This document shows, in pieces, positions 9,419 through 18,418 of a DNA stretch of 64,000 bases; positions within the stretch are counted from its first letter, which is position 1; the number at the start of each line of letters is the position of its first letter. Position numbers and translations under genes: made by a program. The notes under the pieces are model-generated. The model ran no database searches and was not told the origin of the DNA. It saw nothing but the letters and a program-made list of their open reading frames with translations. Source of the stretch: Maritimibacter harenae (GTDB lineage Bacteria; Pseudomonadota; Alphaproteobacteria; Rhodobacterales; Rhodobacteraceae); NCBI RefSeq assembly GCF_009882975.1, contig NZ_WTUX01000017.1, positions 350,362 through 414,361 of the forward strand, in the 5' to 3' direction.

Positions 9419-10996
9419 TCATTTCACGAGCTCACCGGCCAGCGCCCGGTCGATCAGCGCGACCGTCTCATCCACGCCGTAGAGCGCGATGAACGACCCG
9501 AAACGCGGACCCTGGTCGGCGCCCAGGAGCACCTGATAGAGCGCCTTGAACCAGTCGCGCATCGGTTCGAAACGCTCCCGGCCACAGGCGAAGACCTCGC
9601 CCTGGAGCCCTTCGGCGTCGTTGCCCCCCTCCCAGGCCGCGAGCCGCCCGCGCAGGTCCTCCAGCGCTTCACGCTCCAGATCCGTGGGCAGGCGGTAGGC
9701 CTTCGTGGGGGCCACGAAATCCTCGTAGTACTTGATCGCGTAGCCCGCGGCGGCGTCGAGGTCCGGGTGCGTCTCGGGCGTCGCGTCCGGCGCGTAGTTG
9801 CGGATGAAGCCCCACAGTACCGACTTGTCGTGAGCCGAGGCCACGGAGGCCAGGTTCAGGAGCATCGAGTAGTTCACCACCATCTTACTCTCCGGCACGT
9901 CGCCGGAATGGATGTGGTGGACCGGGTTGTTGAGCTGCTGCTCCAGCGTCTGCCGGGGATAGGCCGCGAGCTGCTGGTGATACTCGTCCATCGCCCGCGG
10001 AATCACGTCGAAGAACATGCGCTTCGCGGTCTTGGGCTTCTGGTACATGAAATAGGCCAGGCTCTCGGTCGAGGCATAGGTCAGCCATTCGTCGATCGAC
10101 AGACCGTTGCCCTTCGACTTCGAGATCTTTTCGCCCTTATCATCGAGGAAGAGCTCGTATGTGAAATGCTCCGGCGGGCGCACGCCGAGCGTGCGGCAGA
10201 TCCCGTCGTAGATCGGCGTGTTGGTCGAGTGGTCCTTGCCGTACATCTCGAAATCCACGCCGAGCGCGGCCCAGCGCGCGCCGAAATCGGGCTTCCACTG
10301 GAGCTTCACGTTGCCGCCGGTCACGGGCAGCGTCCATTCGCGCCCGTCCTCGTCGTCGAAGGTGATGGTGCCGTCCTTGGCGTTGACCTCCTTGAGCGGC
10401 ACGTAGAGCACGCGGCCGGTCTCCGGATGGATCGGCAGGAAGATCGAATAGGTCTGCTGACGCTCCTCGCGAAGGCTCTTCAGCATGATCTTCATCAGGT
10501 CGTCGTATTTCTCGGCGGCCTTCAGCAGCGTCTCGTCGAAGGCGCCGGACTTGTAGAACTCGGTCGCCGAGTAGAACTCGTACTCGAACCCGAAGGTGTC
10601 GAGGAACCGGCGCAGCATGGCGTTGTTGTGATGCCCGAAGCTCTCGTATTCCCCGAACGGGTCGGGCACCGCGGTCAGCGGCTTTTGCAGGTGCTCGCGC
10701 AGCATGTCCTGCTGCGGCACGTTGTCGGGCACCTTGCGCATGCCGTCCATGTCGTCGGAAAAGCAGATGAGCCGCGTCGGGATGTCGCTGATCGCCTCGA
10801 AGGCGCGCCGGATCATCGTGGTGCGCGCCACTTCCCCGAAGGTGCCGATATGCGGCAGGCCGGACGGCCCGTAGCCGGTCTCGAACAGCACGTGGCCCTT
10901 CTCCGGCGGCGCCTTTTCGTACCGTTTCAAAAGCCGGCGGGCCTCTTCGAAGGGCCAGGCTTTCGAGGTCATCGCAGCGTCACGCAGTTCGGACAT
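9419..10996 (-). CDS. lysS: Lysyl-tRNA synthetase, class I
   Basis: 525 residues of the class I (archaeal-type) LysRS that replaces class II LysRS in many alphaproteobacteria. The HIGH-type motif is [13 protein letters not shown] (residues ~45-57) and the KMSKS-type motif is KISKSKGNG (~290). It charges tRNA-Lys with lysine using ATP. ATG 10996 has GGGAAAGAA upstream; an internal ATG (MTSKAWPF, 10972) is also possible and is closer to the usual family N-terminus. Monocistronic here. Confidence 0.95.
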   Translation of the reverse strand: MSELRDAAMTSKAWPFEEARRLLKRYEKAPPEKGHVLFETGYGPSGLPHIGTFGEVARTTMIRRAFEAISDIPTRLICFSDDMDGMRKVPDNVPQQDMLREHLQKPLTAVPDPFGEYESFGHHNNAMLRRFLDTFGFEYEFYSATEFYKSGAFDETLLKAAEKYDDLMKIMLKSLREERQQTYSIFLPIHPETGRVLYVPLKEVNAKDGTITFDDEDGREWTLPVTGGNVKLQWKPDFGARWAALGVDFEMYGKDHSTNTPIYDGICRTLGVRPPEHFTYELFLDDKGEKISKSKGNGLSIDEWLTYASTESLAYFMYQKPKTAKRMFFDVIPRAMDEYHQQLAAYPRQTLEQQLNNPVHHIHSGDVPESKMVVNYSMLLNLASVASAHDKSVLWGFIRNYAPDATPETHPDLDAAAGYAIKYYEDFVAPTKAYRLPTDLEREALEDLRGRLAAWEGGNDAEGLQGEVFACGRERFEPMRDWFKALYQVLLGADQGPRFGSFIALYGVDETVALIDRALAGELVK

Positions 10997-11104
10997 GGTT
11001 CTTTCCCGTGATATGGGCGCAATCGCCCGGTGAAGCGCCTACCTATTGAAGCACCGCCACGCGGTCAATATTCTGCAACCAACCCACCATTCAAGGAGCC
11101 CAAG

Positions 11105-11527
11105 GTGCCCGACCTGCCCCATTCGCTGACCCCCGAAGACTGCCTGATCGCCGTGATGCTCGCCGTCTCCCTCTCCGACGGCCAGATCCGCACCTCGGAA
11201 CTGCTGCGCATCGAGGAGATCGTCGACCACCTGCCGGTCTTCGCGCAATACGACGCGGACCGGATCAAGTCGGTGAGCCAGACCGTCTTCGACCTGATGA
11301 GCGAGGAGGACGGGCTCGACGCGCTCTTCGGCCTCGTGCGCGACAACCTGCCCGAACGGCTCTGGGAAACCGCCTACGCGATGGCCTGCGACGTGGCCGC
11401 GGCCGACGCGGTGATGCGCGAAGGCGAGCTCCGGCTGCTCGAGGAGATCCGCTTCGAGCTCAACATCGACCGGCTCCACGCCGCCGCCATCGAACGGGGC
11501 GCCCGGGCACGCCACATGACGCTGTGA
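11105..11527 (+). CDS. TerB-like (tellurite resistance) family protein
   Basis: 140 residues, all-helical, with the TerB-type repeated acidic turns LSDGQIRTSELLRIEEIV and AADAVMREGELRLLEEI. The family is named for tellurite resistance, but members elsewhere have no proven role and some bind metal. The start is the GTG at 11105: AAGGAG (11093-11098) sits 6 nt away, and no homologous sequence precedes it. Upstream 11041-11092 probably holds the promoter, facing away from lysS. Confidence 0.8.
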   Translation: MPDLPHSLTPEDCLIAVMLAVSLSDGQIRTSELLRIEEIVDHLPVFAQYDADRIKSVSQTVFDLMSEEDGLDALFGLVRDNLPERLWETAYAMACDVAAADAVMREGELRLLEEIRFELNIDRLHAAAIERGARARHMTL

Positions 11528-11644
11528 CGCACCTGTGAACGAGGGATGTGCGCCCCTGCGGGTGGCGTCCCGGCCCGGAACCTGAAACCCTGCGACCGAA
11601 CACCGAAGCGCCGCCCCTCCCGGCCGGCGCGGAAAGGATGCATC

Positions 11645-12343
11645 ATGCTTGAAGATTTCGAGATCACGAAACGCTGGCCCGCGACGGACCCGTCGAAGAT
11701 CCAGCTCTACTCGCTGCCGACCCCGAACGGGATCAAGGTCTCGGCCATGCTCGAGGAAACCGGCCTCGCCTACGAGCCGCACCTCGTGAACATCATGGAG
11801 GACGACCAGCACACGCCCGAGTTCCTCTCGCTCAACCCGAACAACAAGATCCCGGCGATGATCGACCCGGATGGCCCGGGCGGCAAGCCGATGGGCCTGT
11901 TCGAGACCGGGGCGATCCTGATCTACCTGGGCGAGAAGACGGGCAGCTTCCTGCCCTCGGACCCGGCGGAGAAATACGAGACGATCCAATGGCTCATGTG
12001 GCAGATGGGCGGGCTCGGCCCGATGCTGGGGCAGTTCGGCTTCTTCTACGCCTTCGGCGGCAAGGACATCGAGGACCCCCGTCCCCGCGAGCGCTACATC
12101 GGCGAGGCCAAGCGCCTCCTGGGCGTGCTCGACAAGCGGCTCGACGGGCGCGACTTCATCATGGGCAGCGACTACACCATCGCCGACATCGCGAGCTGGC
12201 CCTGGGTGCGCGGCATTTCGAGCGCCTACAAGGCCGACGACGTGCTGGAACTTGCGAGCTTCGAGAACGTGGTGCGCTGGCGCGCCGCCTGCATGGCCCG
12301 CCCGGCCAGCGAGAAAGCCGTCAACATTCCCGCGGTCGAGTGA
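11645..12343 (+). CDS. Glutathione S-transferase, Nu-class-like (YfcG/YghU type)
   Basis: 232 residues. An N-terminal thioredoxin-fold domain carries YSLPTPNGIKVSAMLEE, the TPNGxKV motif typical of YfcG/YghU disulfide-bond reductases, and NNKIPAMIDPDGPGG (cis-Pro loop). LFETGAILIYLGEK is the glutathione-gamma-Glu-binding E-T/S. A helical C-domain follows, with IADIASWPWVRG. ATG 11645 has GGAAAGG upstream. It follows the terB-like gene after 117 bp, possibly in one unit. Family call strong, physiological substrate unknown. Confidence 0.88.
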   Translation: MLEDFEITKRWPATDPSKIQLYSLPTPNGIKVSAMLEETGLAYEPHLVNIMEDDQHTPEFLSLNPNNKIPAMIDPDGPGGKPMGLFETGAILIYLGEKTGSFLPSDPAEKYETIQWLMWQMGGLGPMLGQFGFFYAFGGKDIEDPRPRERYIGEAKRLLGVLDKRLDGRDFIMGSDYTIADIASWPWVRGISSAYKADDVLELASFENVVRWRAACMARPASEKAVNIPAVE

Positions 12344-12407
12344 GGCCGCAGGTGGCCCGCGTCATCCCCGTCCCGGGGGCGGCGCGGGCGGCACGCGGTG
12401 CCAGTGC

Positions 12408-12430
12408 GTATTTTCGGAAAGATGAAAGGG
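12408..12430 (-). repeat. Copy of recurrent gene-3'-end motif after dacB
   Basis: The sequence on the plus strand is GTATTTTCGGAAAGATGAAA followed by GGG, ending one base before the dacB stop codon. It differs by only a few bases from the copy at 5283-5305 behind the DUF4336 gene and has the same orientation relative to the gene it follows. No strong hairpin lies immediately beside this copy, although GC-rich sequence follows it at 12360-12400. Confidence 0.5.
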
Positions 12431-12431
12431 T

Positions 12432-13931
12432 TCAGGCGTAGACCGCCATCCAGCGGTTGATGAGCTGCTGCTGGAGACGACGGGAGCGGCCGGCCCAGGC
12501 GCGCGCGCCGCGCGGACGTTCGCGTTCGGCCCGGCTGAGCGAGGCGCGCCGTTCCAGGTCCCCCGTGAAGATCGCGAAGGACAGGGACCGCCCGTCCTGC
12601 GCCGTCACGTAGCCCGCGAGCGAGGAGACGAAGTTGAGCGTGCCGGTCTTGGCATGGATCACGTGGCGCGCCTCGGGCAGGATGCGCCCCTCTTCGTCCT
12701 TGACCGGCACTTCCTTCATGTGTTCGTGGAGCCGCCCGTCCGGCCCCTCGCGCACGAGCATCTTCACCATGTCGCCGGCCGAGACGCGGCTCTTGTCCCC
12801 GAGACCGGAGTGATCCGCGAAGCTGGCGTTCGTCGCGTCCATCTCCGTGCGCATCCATTCCGACATGGCCGCGGCCGACGCCGCGAGGGTGTCGGGGTTC
12901 ACCCCGCGCGCCCGGCTCGCAGCCAGCCCAAGCGCCTCTGCGGTTATGTTGGTGGAATATTTCAGCATGCCGCGCGCGATCTCGGAGAGCGTGTCCGAGC
13001 GGTGGATCACGATGGTGTTGCCCTCCGGCGCGCGCTCCTGCGGACTGGGTTTGGGCAGGGCCACGCCGTGCACGCGCGCCAGGGCCTGGAACACCTCGCC
13101 CGCGTAAAGATCGGGGCGGCGCACCGGCAGCCAGCGCGAGCCGCCCTTGCCCAGCGCCCCGCGCGCCACGGTCCATTCATCCACGCCGCCGTTTCCGGCG
13201 GTGTAGGTGTAGGTCGGCAGGTCGCGGTTCACCACGCGCATCTTGGCCATGTCCACGGGAGGTCGGTAGCGCTCAGAGCGGGCGTCCATCTCGACCGCAT
13301 AGCCGTCGTCGTCGCGCGTCCACTGGAAATGTACGCGGTTGAAATTGAGGTTCAGCCCCGAGATCGCCGGGTTGTAGCCCAGGTGATCGGGCTGGCCGGG
13401 GTCGATCCATTTCGCGTAGGGCAGCGCGCCCGCATAGACCTTGAAGGCCCCGGTCACGCCGGTGATCCCCAGCGCCTTGAGCTGTTGGGCCATGCCGGCC
13501 AGCGCATCAGTGTCGAGCGTCGGGTCGCCGGAGCCCGCGAGGATCAGATCGCCCTGGATCTTGCCCCCGTCGAGGATGCCGGTGGCGATGAGCCGGGTCT
13601 CGAACACGTGCGACAGGCCCAGCGCCTCGAACGCGTAGAGCGCGGTCACCGACTTGGCCACGCTGGCAGGCGGCATCGCGAGATCGGCGTTGCGCGCCTC
13701 GAGCAGCTCGCCCGTGTCGCTGTCGGCGACGACGAAGCCCACGCGCCCGCCCAGGCGGGCCTCCTCGATCAGGGTGTCGATGTCGGCAGGCACACGGTCG
13801 GACGCGAGGCGGCCCGCGTCGGCGCGCGCCTTGGGCCGGATCGAGGTGAGAGGTGCGTTCGCCCAGGCCGTGCCCGCAAACGCGGACGCCGCACCCGTCA
13901 GAAACAAACGCCTCGAAACACCCCCAGCCAT
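12432..13931 (-). CDS. dacB: D-alanyl-D-alanine carboxypeptidase/endopeptidase, PBP4 (DacB) family
   Basis: 499 residues. The Tat-type signal SRRLFLTGAASAFAGTAWA directs export to the periplasm. All three penicillin-binding motifs of the S13 family are visible: SxxK in PPASVAKSVTALYAF (residue ~85), SxN in KYSTNITAEALG, and KTG in HAKTGTLNFVSSLAGYV. It trims or cleaves peptidoglycan cross-links. ATG 13931 is chosen because the signal peptide starts there; the frame extends to a TTG at 13985. It is followed by the GATGAAAGGG 3' motif. Confidence 0.92.
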   Translation of the reverse strand: MAGGVSRRLFLTGAASAFAGTAWANAPLTSIRPKARADAGRLASDRVPADIDTLIEEARLGGRVGFVVADSDTGELLEARNADLAMPPASVAKSVTALYAFEALGLSHVFETRLIATGILDGGKIQGDLILAGSGDPTLDTDALAGMAQQLKALGITGVTGAFKVYAGALPYAKWIDPGQPDHLGYNPAISGLNLNFNRVHFQWTRDDDGYAVEMDARSERYRPPVDMAKMRVVNRDLPTYTYTAGNGGVDEWTVARGALGKGGSRWLPVRRPDLYAGEVFQALARVHGVALPKPSPQERAPEGNTIVIHRSDTLSEIARGMLKYSTNITAEALGLAASRARGVNPDTLAASAAAMSEWMRTEMDATNASFADHSGLGDKSRVSAGDMVKMLVREGPDGRLHEHMKEVPVKDEEGRILPEARHVIHAKTGTLNFVSSLAGYVTAQDGRSLSFAIFTGDLERRASLSRAERERPRGARAWAGRSRRLQQQLINRWMAVYA

Positions 13932-14018
13932 GCGGACGAGTAAATCCAAATGCAACCGCGCGGACAAGAGCGATTCCGGAAACAATCACGGCGCGACCGC
14001 ATCACGGTGCCGAGAGGC

Positions 14019-14621
14019 TCAGTCGCCCCATTCCCCGCGCGCGCGGATTTCGGAGGACGAATGCGCGCGCATCGGAACATTGATCAAGGTCCAGGCCGGC
14101 GGGTCGAGCTGCATGATGCGGCGCGCCTGGTGCCCCGGCACCCGGCGGTTACGGTAGACCTGCGCGGCCGGAGAGGCCCGCGCGGCGGCGCGTTCCCCGG
14201 GCCGGGCGATCACCCCCACCGGCACCGCCTCCATGATCCAGTCCCAGTTCTCCCAGCGGTGGAACTGGGCCAGGTTGTCGGCCCCCATGAGCCACAGGAA
14301 GTGCACCTGCGGATAGAGGTGGAAGAGCGCGCCCAGCGTCTCGGCGGTGTAGCGCGTGCCCAGCCGCGCCTCGATGTCGGTGATCGTCACGCGCGGGTGC
14401 TGCATGACGGCGCGGGCGCGCGCGAGGCGCGCCTCCATCGGCCGGGGACCGTTCTCTTTCAAGGGGTTGCCGGGGCTCACGAGCCACCACACCTCGTGGA
14501 GGTCGAAGCGCTTGAGCGCCTCGCGCGTGATGTGCGCATGGCCTTCGTGGGCCGGGTCGAAGGACCCGCCCAACAGCCCGACGCGCCGCCCGGGGCGCCC
14601 TATGGGGTGTTCGTACCGCAT
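14019..14621 (-). CDS. nadD: Nicotinate-nucleotide adenylyltransferase
   Basis: 200 residues. It catalyses NaMN + ATP to deamido-NAD in NAD synthesis. The nucleotidyltransferase motif [14 protein letters not shown] (T/HxGH type) is at residues ~18-31. [27 protein letters not shown] and the C-terminal SSSEIRAR (ISSTxIR-type) complete the family signature. The start at 14621 gives the usual length. It diverges from the MarR-GNAT gene, with a perfect palindrome at 14694-14713 in the shared region. Confidence 0.95.
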   Translation of the reverse strand: MRYEHPIGRPGRRVGLLGGSFDPAHEGHAHITREALKRFDLHEVWWLVSPGNPLKENGPRPMEARLARARAVMQHPRVTITDIEARLGTRYTAETLGALFHLYPQVHFLWLMGADNLAQFHRWENWDWIMEAVPVGVIARPGERAAARASPAAQVYRNRRVPGHQARRIMQLDPPAWTLINVPMRAHSSSEIRARGEWGD

Positions 14622-14693
14622 CGCGCCTGATTGACCCGGCGTTCGCCGCGCTGTCAACGCCAATCGGACCCGATCGCTTGACCGGGGTGCGGT

Positions 14694-14713
14694 TGCCTGA
14701 CAGAAGTCAGGCA
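14694..14713. promoter_or_regulatory. Perfect 8-bp inverted repeat, candidate MarR operator
   Basis: TGCCTGACAGAAGTCAGGCA: arms TGCCTGAC and GTCAGGCA around a 4-nt centre, 25 bp before the MarR-GNAT start codon. A further half-site, CTGAC, follows at 14720-14724. Its location in the divergent nadD/MarR-GNAT region and its size suit autoregulation by the adjacent MarR domain, but binding is inferred. Confidence 0.55.
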
Positions 14714-14738
14714 GTTTACCTGACCGAGGTCCGACACC

Positions 14739-15611
14739 ATGACACCGAGCGCCATCGACCGCATCCGCCGCTTCCACCGCGCCGTCACCCGCGAGGCGGG
14801 CGTGCTGGACGACAGCTTTCTGGGGCGCGGCAGGCCGCTGGGTGCGGCGCGCGTTCTCAACGCCATCGGGCGCGGGATCACCGAGGTGGGGGCGATCCGG
14901 GCCTACCTGGGGCTCGACAGCGGGCTGATGAGCCGCCTTCTGCGCGGGCTGGAGGAGGAAGGGCTGGTGGTCACGGGGGCCGACCGGGGCGACGCGCGGC
15001 GACGGGTGGCGCGACTGACGCCCGCGGGCCGGGCCGAGTTCGACGCCTACGAGGCGCTGTCGGACGACCGGGCGCGCCGGCTGCTCGAGGACCACCCGAA
15101 GGCCGACGACCTGCTGGAGGCGATGGACCTGATCGCCTCGGCGCTCGGACGTGACGCGGTGACCTTCGAGGAGGTCGATCCGCGCACCGACACGGCCGTG
15201 CATTGCCTCACGGAATATTACGGCGAACTCGCACGGCGCTTCGACACCGGCTACGACGTGCACCTGTCGAGCGATCCGGAGGCCACCGACATGATGCGCC
15301 CGCGCGGCGCCTTCTTCGTGGCCACGTCGGACGGTGTGCCCATCGGCTGCGGCGGCCTCAAGGGGCACGGCGACTGGGGCGAGGTGAAGCGCCTCTGGGT
15401 GGCACCGACCGCGCGCGGCCTGAAGCTCGCGACCCGGTTGATGGACCGGATCGTGGCGGCGGGCCGGGAGATCGGGCACAGCCACCTGCGGCTCGACACC
15501 AACAGCCAGCTGCCCGAGGCGGTCCAGATGTATCGCCGCCTGGGTTGGCGCGAGATCGACCGGTTCAACGACGACCCCTACCCCGACGTGTTCTTCGAAA
15601 AGCGCCTCTGA
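14739..15611 (+). CDS. MarR-type HTH / GNAT acetyltransferase fusion protein
   Basis: 290 residues in two domains. Residues ~1-140 are a MarR winged helix ([36 protein letters not shown] region, with the wing at [13 protein letters not shown]). Residues ~150-290 are a GNAT fold with the acetyl-CoA loop [19 protein letters not shown] and [19 protein letters not shown]. Such fusions occur in actinobacteria and proteobacteria, and the acetylated molecule may be the regulator's ligand. The ATG at 14739 follows a perfect palindrome that could be its operator. Confidence 0.88.
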   Translation: MTPSAIDRIRRFHRAVTREAGVLDDSFLGRGRPLGAARVLNAIGRGITEVGAIRAYLGLDSGLMSRLLRGLEEEGLVVTGADRGDARRRVARLTPAGRAEFDAYEALSDDRARRLLEDHPKADDLLEAMDLIASALGRDAVTFEEVDPRTDTAVHCLTEYYGELARRFDTGYDVHLSSDPEATDMMRPRGAFFVATSDGVPIGCGGLKGHGDWGEVKRLWVAPTARGLKLATRLMDRIVAAGREIGHSHLRLDTNSQLPEAVQMYRRLGWREIDRFNDDPYPDVFFEKRL

Positions 15612-15695
15612 GCGAATGGGCCCCCGCGCTCACGCCCGGTTGCCCCGCCCCGCCCGTCGGACTATCTAGGCGCAAACCCAGAACACGAGGGCATC

Positions 15696-17351
15696 ATGGC
15701 CAGCTACCAATACGTCTACCACATGGATGGCGTTTCCAAGACCTATCCGGGCGGCAAGAAATGTTTCGAGAACATCCGCCTGTCCTTCCTGCCCGGCGTC
15801 AAGATCGGCGTCGTGGGCGTGAACGGCGCCGGTAAATCCACGCTGATGCGGATCATGGCGGGCCAGGACAAGGACTTCACGGGCGAGGCCTGGGCGGCGC
15901 AGGGCGCCAAGGTGGGCTACCTGAGCCAGGAACCCGAGCTCGACGAGGGCCTCACGGTGCGCGAGAACGTCATGCTGGGCGTGGCCGCGAAGAAGGCCAA
16001 GATCGACCGGTTCAACGAACTGGCGATGAACTATTCCGACGAGACCGCCGACGAGATGGCGCAGCTCCAGGACGAGATCGACAGCGAGAACCTGTGGGAT
16101 CTCGACGCGCAGGTCGACGTGTCGATGGAGGCGCTGCGCTGCCCGCCGGACGATGCCGACGTCTCTACGCTCTCGGGCGGGGAACGCCGCCGGGTCGCCC
16201 TGTGCAAACTGCTGCTCGAAGCGCCCGACATGCTGCTCCTCGACGAGCCGACCAACCACCTCGACGCCGAGACGATCGCGTGGCTCCAGCAGCACCTGAT
16301 CGAGTACAAGGGCACGATCCTGATCGTCACCCACGACCGGTATTTCCTCGACGACATCACGGGCTGGATTCTCGAACTCGACCGGGGCCGCGGCATTCCC
16401 TACGAAGGCAACTATTCCGCCTGGCTCGAGCAGAAGGCCAAGCGGCTGGAGCAGGAAGCGCGCGAGGACAAGTCGCGCCAGAAGACCCTGCAGCGGGAAC
16501 TGGAGTGGATGCGCCAGGGTGCCAAGGCGCGCCAGTCCAAGCAGAAAGCCCGGATCGAGCGCTACAACGAACTGGCGGGACAGTCCGAACGCGAGCGGAT
16601 CTCGAACGCGCAGATCGTCATCCCGCGCGGCCCCCGGCTTGGCTCCAAGGTGATCGAGGTCGAGGGGCTGAAGAAGGCGATGGGCGACAAGCTCCTGATC
16701 GAGAACCTGTCGTTCTCCCTCCCCCCGGGCGGCATCGTGGGCGTCATCGGCCCGAACGGCGCCGGTAAATCGACGCTCTTCAAGATGCTCACCGGGCAGG
16801 AACAGCCCGATGAAGGCACGGTCGAGTACGGCGACACCGTGGACCTGGCCTATGTCGACCAGAGCCGCGACGCGCTCGATCCCGACAAGACGGTGTGGGA
16901 GGAGATCTCCGGCGGGGCCGAGGTCATCGACCTGGGCGATGCCCAGATGAATTCCCGCGCCTATTGCGGGGCGTTCAACTTCAAGGGCGGTGACCAGCAG
17001 AAGAAGGTGGGCCTGCTCTCCGGCGGTGAACGCAACCGGGTCCACATGGCCAAGCTGCTGAAATCCGGCGGCAACGTCATCCTGCTCGACGAACCGACCA
17101 ACGACCTCGACGTCGAAACGCTGCGAGCGCTCGAAGACGCCCTGGTCGATTTCGCGGGCTGCGCCGTGGTCATCTCCCACGACCGCTTCTTCCTCGACCG
17201 CATCTGCACGCACATCCTGGCCTTCGAGGGCGAGGCGCACGTGGAGTGGTTCGAGGGCAACTTCGAGGACTACGAAGAGGACAAGAAGCGCCGGCTGGGC
17301 CCGGACGCGCTTGAGCCGAAGCGCTTGAAGTACAAGAAGTTTTCGCGGTGA
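15696..17351 (+). CDS. ettA: Energy-dependent translational throttle protein EttA (ABC-F ATPase)
   Basis: 551 residues, near E. coli EttA's 555. Two ABC ATPase cassettes on one chain without membrane segments: Walker [10 protein letters not shown] and GPNGAGKST, signatures LSGGERRR and LSGGERNR, Walker [12 protein letters not shown] and [12 protein letters not shown] charged linker (roughly residues 240-310) forms the P-site tRNA interaction arm. It binds the ribosomal E site and gates translation by ATP/ADP ratio. ATG 15696 has a weak ACGAGGG site. Its 3' end abuts a REP palindrome. Confidence 0.95.
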   Translation: MASYQYVYHMDGVSKTYPGGKKCFENIRLSFLPGVKIGVVGVNGAGKSTLMRIMAGQDKDFTGEAWAAQGAKVGYLSQEPELDEGLTVRENVMLGVAAKKAKIDRFNELAMNYSDETADEMAQLQDEIDSENLWDLDAQVDVSMEALRCPPDDADVSTLSGGERRRVALCKLLLEAPDMLLLDEPTNHLDAETIAWLQQHLIEYKGTILIVTHDRYFLDDITGWILELDRGRGIPYEGNYSAWLEQKAKRLEQEAREDKSRQKTLQRELEWMRQGAKARQSKQKARIERYNELAGQSERERISNAQIVIPRGPRLGSKVIEVEGLKKAMGDKLLIENLSFSLPPGGIVGVIGPNGAGKSTLFKMLTGQEQPDEGTVEYGDTVDLAYVDQSRDALDPDKTVWEEISGGAEVIDLGDAQMNSRAYCGAFNFKGGDQQKKVGLLSGGERNRVHMAKLLKSGGNVILLDEPTNDLDVETLRALEDALVDFAGCAVVISHDRFFLDRICTHILAFEGEAHVEWFEGNFEDYEEDKKRRLGPDALEPKRLKYKKFSR

Positions 17352-17361
17352 TCCAAGATGT

Positions 17362-17387
17362 GTAGGGTGGGTGCAAACCCACCCTTA
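17362..17387 (+). repeat. REP palindrome R1
   Basis: Perfect 8-bp arms GGGTGGGT (17365-17372) and ACCCACCC (17377-17384) with loop GCAA, headed by GTA so that GTAG opens the element. Conserved GTAG heads are characteristic of REPs mobilised by RAYT transposases. It is paired with R2 in opposite orientation about 14 bp away (BIME-like), just after the ettA stop. Confidence 0.85.
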
Positions 17388-17391
17388 CGCG

Positions 17392-17913
17392 TTACATCCG
17401 GTGGGTTTGCACCCACCCTACTTCCAAATCCCGGTGAAACGACGAATAGGGCCAATCGGCCGGATCGGTGACGAAGCCGTGTTTCACCGGGTTCGTCCAG
17501 CAATACCTGAGATGCTCGGCCAGGTCGGAAGGACTGCAGATCGTATGCTCCCAGAACCGCCGCTGCCAAATGCCGACCTCACCCTTTTCCCGCTTGCTCG
17601 CCGAAATACGTAGGGTGGGTGCCAACCCACCCGTCGCGGGCGACCGCAGGATGGACTTCGAAAAGCCGGTCTTGATCTTCTTCCACCTTGTCGAGAAATC
17701 GCTGTCGCCGTCCAGCAAGGTCCAGACCGCATGGATATGGTCGGGCATCACGACGATTGCATCTGTGCGAAACGGAAGCTCCGCCTGCACCGCACCATAA
17801 GCTGTTCGCAAGTCCGCGATACGCTCGACAAGCAAATGCGACCCGCGTTCGGCAAGATTCACGGTGAAGAAAAACGTGCCGCCCGACAGCGACACGCGAC
17901 GGTAACTGGACAT
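17392..17913 (-). CDS. REP-associated tyrosine transposase (RAYT, IS200/IS605-like Y1-HUH)
   Basis: 173 residues. MSSYRRVSLSGGTFFFTVNL is the usual RAYT opening, MPDHIHAVW holds the HUH (HIH) metal motif, GIWQRRFWEHTI is conserved, and the catalytic tyrosine lies in LRYCWTNPVKHG. RAYTs are domesticated single-copy transposases that spread REP palindromes. Two REPs lie inside this frame: R3 encodes GGLAPTL in a linker that appears longer than in typical RAYTs, and R2 encodes the C-terminal GWVQTHR. ATG 17913 is preferred over 17925. Confidence 0.92.
   Translation of the reverse strand: MSSYRRVSLSGGTFFFTVNLAERGSHLLVERIADLRTAYGAVQAELPFRTDAIVVMPDHIHAVWTLLDGDSDFSTRWKKIKTGFSKSILRSPATGGLAPTLRISASKREKGEVGIWQRRFWEHTICSPSDLAEHLRYCWTNPVKHGFVTDPADWPYSSFHRDLEVGWVQTHRM
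17399..17421 (-). repeat. REP palindrome R2 (overlaps the RAYT C-terminus)
   Basis: Minus-strand GTAGGGTGGGTGCAAACCCA, continuing CCG. It has the same GCAA-loop type as R1 in inverted orientation. The last codons of the RAYT (GWVQTHRM) are read from this palindrome. Confidence 0.85.
17610..17632 (+). repeat. REP palindrome R3 inside the RAYT gene
   Basis: GTA + GGGTGGGTGCCAACCCACCC: 8-bp arms 17613-17620 / 17625-17632 with loop GCCA. It lies in frame within the RAYT coding sequence, where the minus strand reads GGLAPTL. Confidence 0.85.
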
Positions 17914-17961
17914 GACGCCGGTCATGCCCTGACGTGGTAAATTTCGGGTTAATACGAGAAA

Positions 17962-17983
17962 GGTGGGTTGGCACCCACCCTAC
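17962..17983 (-). repeat. REP palindrome R4 (supplies the DUF1232 stop codon)
   Basis: Minus-strand GTAGGGTGGGTGCCAACCCA, continuing CC. GCCA-loop type, inverted relative to R3. The TAG at its head (17980-17982) is the stop codon of the DUF1232 gene, so insertion of the REP probably set that protein's end. Confidence 0.85.
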
Positions 17984-18333
17984 CCCAACATCTCATCCGC
18001 CTTGGCGTAATGCCCCGCGTCCAACCGGTTCCCGAAGGACAGGAGCGCGGCCAGGATCACCACCAGGTCATCCGTGAACCCCAGCCCCGCGATCACGTCC
18101 GGCACGGCATCCACCGGCATAACGAGGTAGGCCAGCGGCGCGACCAGCGCGGCCCGTGTCAGCATCGGCACATTCGGATCGAGCATCGCGTAATAGGCTG
18201 CTGCCGCATCGCGCACGAAGGGGATGCGCTTGCCGAAGCGGCGCACCTTGGCGGCGAAGCCGTCGCGCACCAGGCGCTCCTGTGCACCGGCATCCATTCC
18301 GTCGAGGTGTTTGGCGTAGGTCTCGTCCATCAT
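17980..18333 (-). CDS. DUF1232 (YkvA family) membrane-associated protein
   Basis: 117 residues. The DUF1232 hallmark is clear: APLAYLVMPVDAVPDVIAGL followed by GFTDDLVVILAAL (residues ~70-105), preceded by an amphipathic/basic helix (KVRRFGKRIPFVRDA). The family is small and membrane-associated, with unknown function. Two adjacent ATGs (18333, 18330) follow GGGAGGGAG. The protein ends in a stop codon contributed by REP R4, so the native C-terminus may have been altered. Confidence 0.85.
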   Translation of the reverse strand: MMDETYAKHLDGMDAGAQERLVRDGFAAKVRRFGKRIPFVRDAAAAYYAMLDPNVPMLTRAALVAPLAYLVMPVDAVPDVIAGLGFTDDLVVILAALLSFGNRLDAGHYAKADEMLG

Positions 18334-18418
18334 GCTCCCTCCCCCGGCCGGACCGGGATGAGCACCAGATATCGGGGCGCGCGGGCCCCGTTTCAATCGC
18401 GGCCCTGTCCCGCGGGGC

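Noticed and set aside
17362-17421. CRISPR repeats or a terminator after ettA
   Set aside because: Only four copies in alternating orientation with a GTAG head and an adjacent RAYT gene; there is no regular spacing or spacer set. They are REPs, although R1 may also end ettA transcription.
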